Positions 30,404 to 33,215 of a DNA stretch of 33,215 bases are shown here, in pieces. A model generated the notes under the pieces. The model was not told the origin of the DNA, made no database searches, and saw only the letters and a list, made by a program, of their open reading frames with translations. The DNA is from Streptomyces sp. CBMA156 (GTDB lineage Bacteria; Actinomycetota; Actinomycetes; Streptomycetales; Streptomycetaceae): NCBI RefSeq assembly GCF_014596515.1, contig NZ_MSJQ01000405.1, positions 1 through 33,215 on the forward strand, written 5' to 3'. Every line of letters starts with the position of its first letter. The stretch's first letter is position 1. Made by a program: the position numbers and the translations under genes.

Positions 30404-33215
30404 TCAGCCCTCGAAGTCGCGGGCGGCCGAGAGCTCGTAGGCGCGGTCCGGCTCACTGAGGGCGGCCAGCACCTCGAAGCGGCGGTGCCACTGCCCGACC
30501 GACCAGGCCAGGCCGGCGGCGAGGCCCTCCGGCGTGGCCGCGTGCAGCAGACCGGGCACCGGCGGGACCTCGAACTCGTCGTCCTCGTCGCCGGCCTCGG
30601 CCAGCTCCGGGTCGTACGGCGGCTCCGGGGTGTCCGCCCCGGTGTCCCAGCGCCAGTCCACCGCCGCCTCGCCGCCGTCGGGCCCGACGACCAGCAGGTC
30701 CTCGTGCTCCTCGTACGCGGCCGGGCAGCCCGGCAGCAGTTCCCGCACCACCGCGGGGACCCGGTGCAGCACGCCCTCGGAGAGCACCCGGCCGCCCGCC
30801 ACCTCGCTGGCCAGCGACACCTGCAGCCGCTCCGCGAGGTCCGCGGCCAGCGCCGGGGCGACCGGCAGCAGCGGGTACGGGTGCAGCAGCTGGACCAGGT
30901 CGGGGGCGTCCGCGACGACCGCCTCGGTGGCGTCCACCACCACCGTGTGGTCCGGCCGCCGACCGGTGGCCGGGTCCAGCGGCGGCAGCGCCCGCACCAC
31001 GTCCAGCGGCTCGATCCGCCCGGCGTCCACCCGGGCCAGCGCGGTGTGGATGCCGTGCAGCTGGCGGTGGCCGACCTCGGCGGCCGGGTCGGTCATCCGG
31101 TCCAGCACCTCGTCCGGGCCGTGCGGCTCGGCGAGCAGCGCGGCCAGCGTGGTGCGCACCCCGAGCGCGTGCAGGAACTGCTCGTCCAGGGTGGTGCGGG
31201 CCTCGTCGTACAGGCCGCGCAGCAGCGGGTCGGCCCCGGCGGACCGCAGGCCGGCCGGCTCGCGGCCCTCCAGCACCGGGTGGTCGCGCAGCCACCACGC
31301 GGTGTACGGCGGCAGGTCGGCGTACGAGCCGTCCGGCAGCAGGGTGCGCACCGGGGTGACCACGGCGTCCCGGTACGGCGGGCGGGCCAGCGCGGCGAGC
31401 GCCTCCGGCCAGGCGTCGTCGTCCACCAGGTCGAGGTCGCGCACAGCCAGCAGCTCGGCGGCCACCGGCGGGACGCCGACCGCCTCGTCCGCCTGGAGCG
31501 CCTCCAGCACGTCCTCGGCCCACTCGGCGAGCCCGTCCGGCGCCTCGTCCAGCAGGCCGGTGGGGTGGCCGCCGGCCGCGCGGTCGGCCGGGGCGGTGGG
31601 GTCGAGCCGCTCCAGGTCGTCCGGGTCGAGCACCACGTCCTCGGCCCGCACCAGCACGAAGTCCGCCGGCACGCCGACGGCGGCGAGCACCTCGGGGCCC
31701 CAGCGCTCCAGCAGCTCGTCGTCCACCCAGCCGGCGTCCTCCTCGCGGGCGAGCATGGCGAACGGGCTCCCGGGCAGCACGAGTTCACCCGCCCGGGCGG
31801 GCTCGCCCTCGTCGTCGAGCAGCGCCAGCCTGGCCAGCCACGGGTGCGCGCCCGGCTCCGGGGCGGCGGCCTTCACCAGCGCCAGGACGGCGTCGGCGAG
31901 TTCCAGCGCGGCGTCCGGGTCGTCCTCGGCCAGCTCGTAGGAGCGGGCGACGGCGGCCCGCACCTCGGGGGTGTCCAGGACCCCGGCCGGGGTGGCGGTG
32001 CCGGCGCCGAGCTTGGCCAGCAGCGGGTGGGCCGCCTCGGGGTGGGCCAGGCGCAGGTCGAGCGCGGCGAGCGCGTCCGCGAGCGACTCGGGGTAGCCGG
32101 GGAAGGCCGCCCAGTCGGCGTCCTCGGAGGGCAGCAGGACCCGCCGCGGCCCGGTGACCGTCCGCCCGTCGGCGAGCGGTACGGGCAGCGCGCCGAGCGC
32201 CTCCGGGTCGGCCGCGCCGAGCGCCGCGTACAGGTTGCGCCACCACGCGGGCTCGCGGTCCAGGCCGCCCAGCTGGTCCACCACCTCGGCCAGCGGCACC
32301 CGGCGGACGTTCAGCACCCGCAGCTCGGTGCGCCGCTCCAGACCGGCCGGCAGCAGCCCGGGGAAGATCGGCGAGAGCGCCTCGACCACCGAGCCGTCCG
32401 CGCCCTCCAGCAGCGTCGCGTCCCGGGGCCGCAGCGCGGGCGTGCCCTCCTCGACCGGCGCCGGGTGCGGCAGGAACGGCGTTTCGGGCAGCCGGGAGAG
32501 CACCGCGGCGCGCAGCGCGTTGTCCAGCGCCCCCTGGCCGAGCGGGGTGGGCACGAGGCCGAGCGAGCCGAGGTCGGCGCCGCGGGCGCGCAGCAGCTCG
32601 GCGTAGCTGTCGGCGGCCCGCTCGGTGAGGAAGTCGGCCAGCGGCCCCTGGGCGACGTGCCGGCGGGTGGAGTCCAGCGGGTAGGAGGCGATCAGCAGCG
32701 CGGGCAGGCCGACCGGCTCGTCGCTCGGCGTGGGCGCGTGCAGCACGGAGGCGATGGCGGGCCGCTGCGGGGCGCCGTCGGGGCCGACCGGGACGGCCCA
32801 GGTCACCGTCCAGTACGGGCGGGCGCGCTCCTCGGTGGGCCGGTCGGTGAGCAGCTCGGCGTCGAGCCGGCCGGAGGTGCCGGCGGTCTGCCAGACCGTC
32901 TGCCGCGGCCGGCCGTCCGCGTCGTCGGTGACGGTGACCTCGGTGACGCCGTCCGGGCGGGTCCCGGCGGCCTCCCTGGTGAGCGTCCGGGTGCCGTCCG
33001 GGGTCTCCACCACGACCTCGCGCAGGCCGGGCAGGGTGAGCAGCAGCGCGTCGTCGATCCCGGCCAGCAGACGGCGGGTCAGGTCCTCGGCGGCGGCGTC
33101 CCGCAGCGGCAGCACGACCACCGTGTCGTAGCCCGCGGGGGCCGGGCCCTCGGCCGCGAACGGCAGCCGCAGCAGCGGCACGTGGCCGTCCCTGCGGCGC
33201 AGTTCGTCGGCCAGC
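30404..33215 (-). CDS. Sacsin N-terminal ATPase-like (Hsp90-like) protein, N-terminus beyond right edge
   Basis: 936 residues to the stop at 30404 are visible and the frame is open at 33215. The first visible residues (LADELRRRDGHVPLLRLPF, then YDTVVVLPL) match the segment just after the GHKL/Hsp90-type ATP-binding domain in large actinobacterial proteins annotated as sacsin N-terminal ATPase-like. The ATPase motifs themselves would lie outside the window, so that domain is inferred. The remainder is long, acidic and Leu/Ala/Asp-rich with no membrane segment, consistent with a cytosolic chaperone-like scaffold of about 1000-1100 residues. An internal GTG at 33181 is not a likely start. Its job is unknown. 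Confidence 0.75.
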   Translation of the reverse strand, partial: LADELRRRDGHVPLLRLPFAAEGPAPAGYDTVVVLPLRDAAAEDLTRRLLAGIDDALLLTLPGLREVVVETPDGTRTLTREAAGTRPDGVTEVTVTDDADGRPRQTVWQTAGTSGRLDAELLTDRPTEERARPYWTVTWAVPVGPDGAPQRPAIASVLHAPTPSDEPVGLPALLIASYPLDSTRRHVAQGPLADFLTERAADSYAELLRARGADLGSLGLVPTPLGQGALDNALRAAVLSRLPETPFLPHPAPVEEGTPALRPRDATLLEGADGSVVEALSPIFPGLLPAGLERRTELRVLNVRRVPLAEVVDQLGGLDREPAWWRNLYAALGAADPEALGALPVPLADGRTVTGPRRVLLPSEDADWAAFPGYPESLADALAALDLRLAHPEAAHPLLAKLGAGTATPAGVLDTPEVRAAVARSYELAEDDPDAALELADAVLALVKAAAPEPGAHPWLARLALLDDEGEPARAGELVLPGSPFAMLAREEDAGWVDDELLERWGPEVLAAVGVPADFVLVRAEDVVLDPDDLERLDPTAPADRAAGGHPTGLLDEAPDGLAEWAEDVLEALQADEAVGVPPVAAELLAVRDLDLVDDDAWPEALAALARPPYRDAVVTPVRTLLPDGSYADLPPYTAWWLRDHPVLEGREPAGLRSAGADPLLRGLYDEARTTLDEQFLHALGVRTTLAALLAEPHGPDEVLDRMTDPAAEVGHRQLHGIHTALARVDAGRIEPLDVVRALPPLDPATGRRPDHTVVVDATEAVVADAPDLVQLLHPYPLLPVAPALAADLAERLQVSLASEVAGGRVLSEGVLHRVPAVVRELLPGCPAAYEEHEDLLVVGPDGGEAAVDWRWDTGADTPEPPYDPELAEAGDEDDEFEVPPVPGLLHAATPEGLAAGLAWSVGQWHRRFEVLAALSEPDRAYELSAARDFEG

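Overview
The window is very GC-rich actinobacterial DNA with strong third-position GC, Shine-Dalgarno sites of the GGAGG type mixed with apparently leaderless genes, and GTG/TTG starts. The housekeeping genes (pdxH, a short citrate synthase, serC, an orphan hypX, a CtpE-like ATPase, a sacsin/Hsp90-like ATPase) look like those of Streptomycetaceae. I would place it in Streptomyces or Kitasatospora; this is inference from protein appearance, not a database match.

Positions 1-10370 hold the most unusual part: an expanded FxSxx-COOH (Fxs) RiPP locus, all on the minus strand. In order of transcription it has a 63-aa precursor (fxsA2, 10290-10099), the TIR-like protein FxsC, a 1337-aa ParA/TIR-like/NB-ARC/TPR protein FxsT, a short radical SAM/SPASM maturase (FxsB2), a stand-alone HExxH peptide beta-hydroxylase-type enzyme, a second 61-aa precursor ending in a canonical FNSSI (fxsA1), and a second radical SAM/SPASM maturase (FxsB1) that runs off the left edge with a C-terminal extension. 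The locus therefore has two precursors, two maturases of different architecture, one hydroxylase and a single set of NLR/STAND-like partners. The radical SAM enzymes probably install a three-residue cyclophane in the F-x-S core, and the HExxH enzyme may hydroxylate it. FxsC and FxsT may sense or transduce the product.

Positions 10434-18200 carry pdxH (minus), a citrate synthase and serC (plus), a 31-aa membrane miniprotein (minus), two tandem 426-aa exported proteins each built from three RxLDTR-type repeats behind a 16-bp palindrome, thpR (minus) and a GNAT acetyltransferase (plus). Strong hairpins close several of these units.

Positions 18252-25553 carry an MFS exporter with its MarR-type regulator and a candidate operator, two Glyoxalase_6-type VOC proteins, an MHYT membrane sensor, an orphan hypX (CO-ligand synthesis for [NiFe] hydrogenase) and a four-helix SLATT/DUF4231 membrane protein. 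Several start regions contain clear inverted repeats.

Positions 25576-33215 carry an NCS2 purine permease divergent from a DUF2530 protein, a CtpE-like P-type ATPase, a 69-aa membrane protein, and the C-terminal 936 residues of a sacsin N-terminal ATPase-like protein that continues past the right edge. I saw no tRNA, rRNA, CRISPR array, insertion sequence or prophage.
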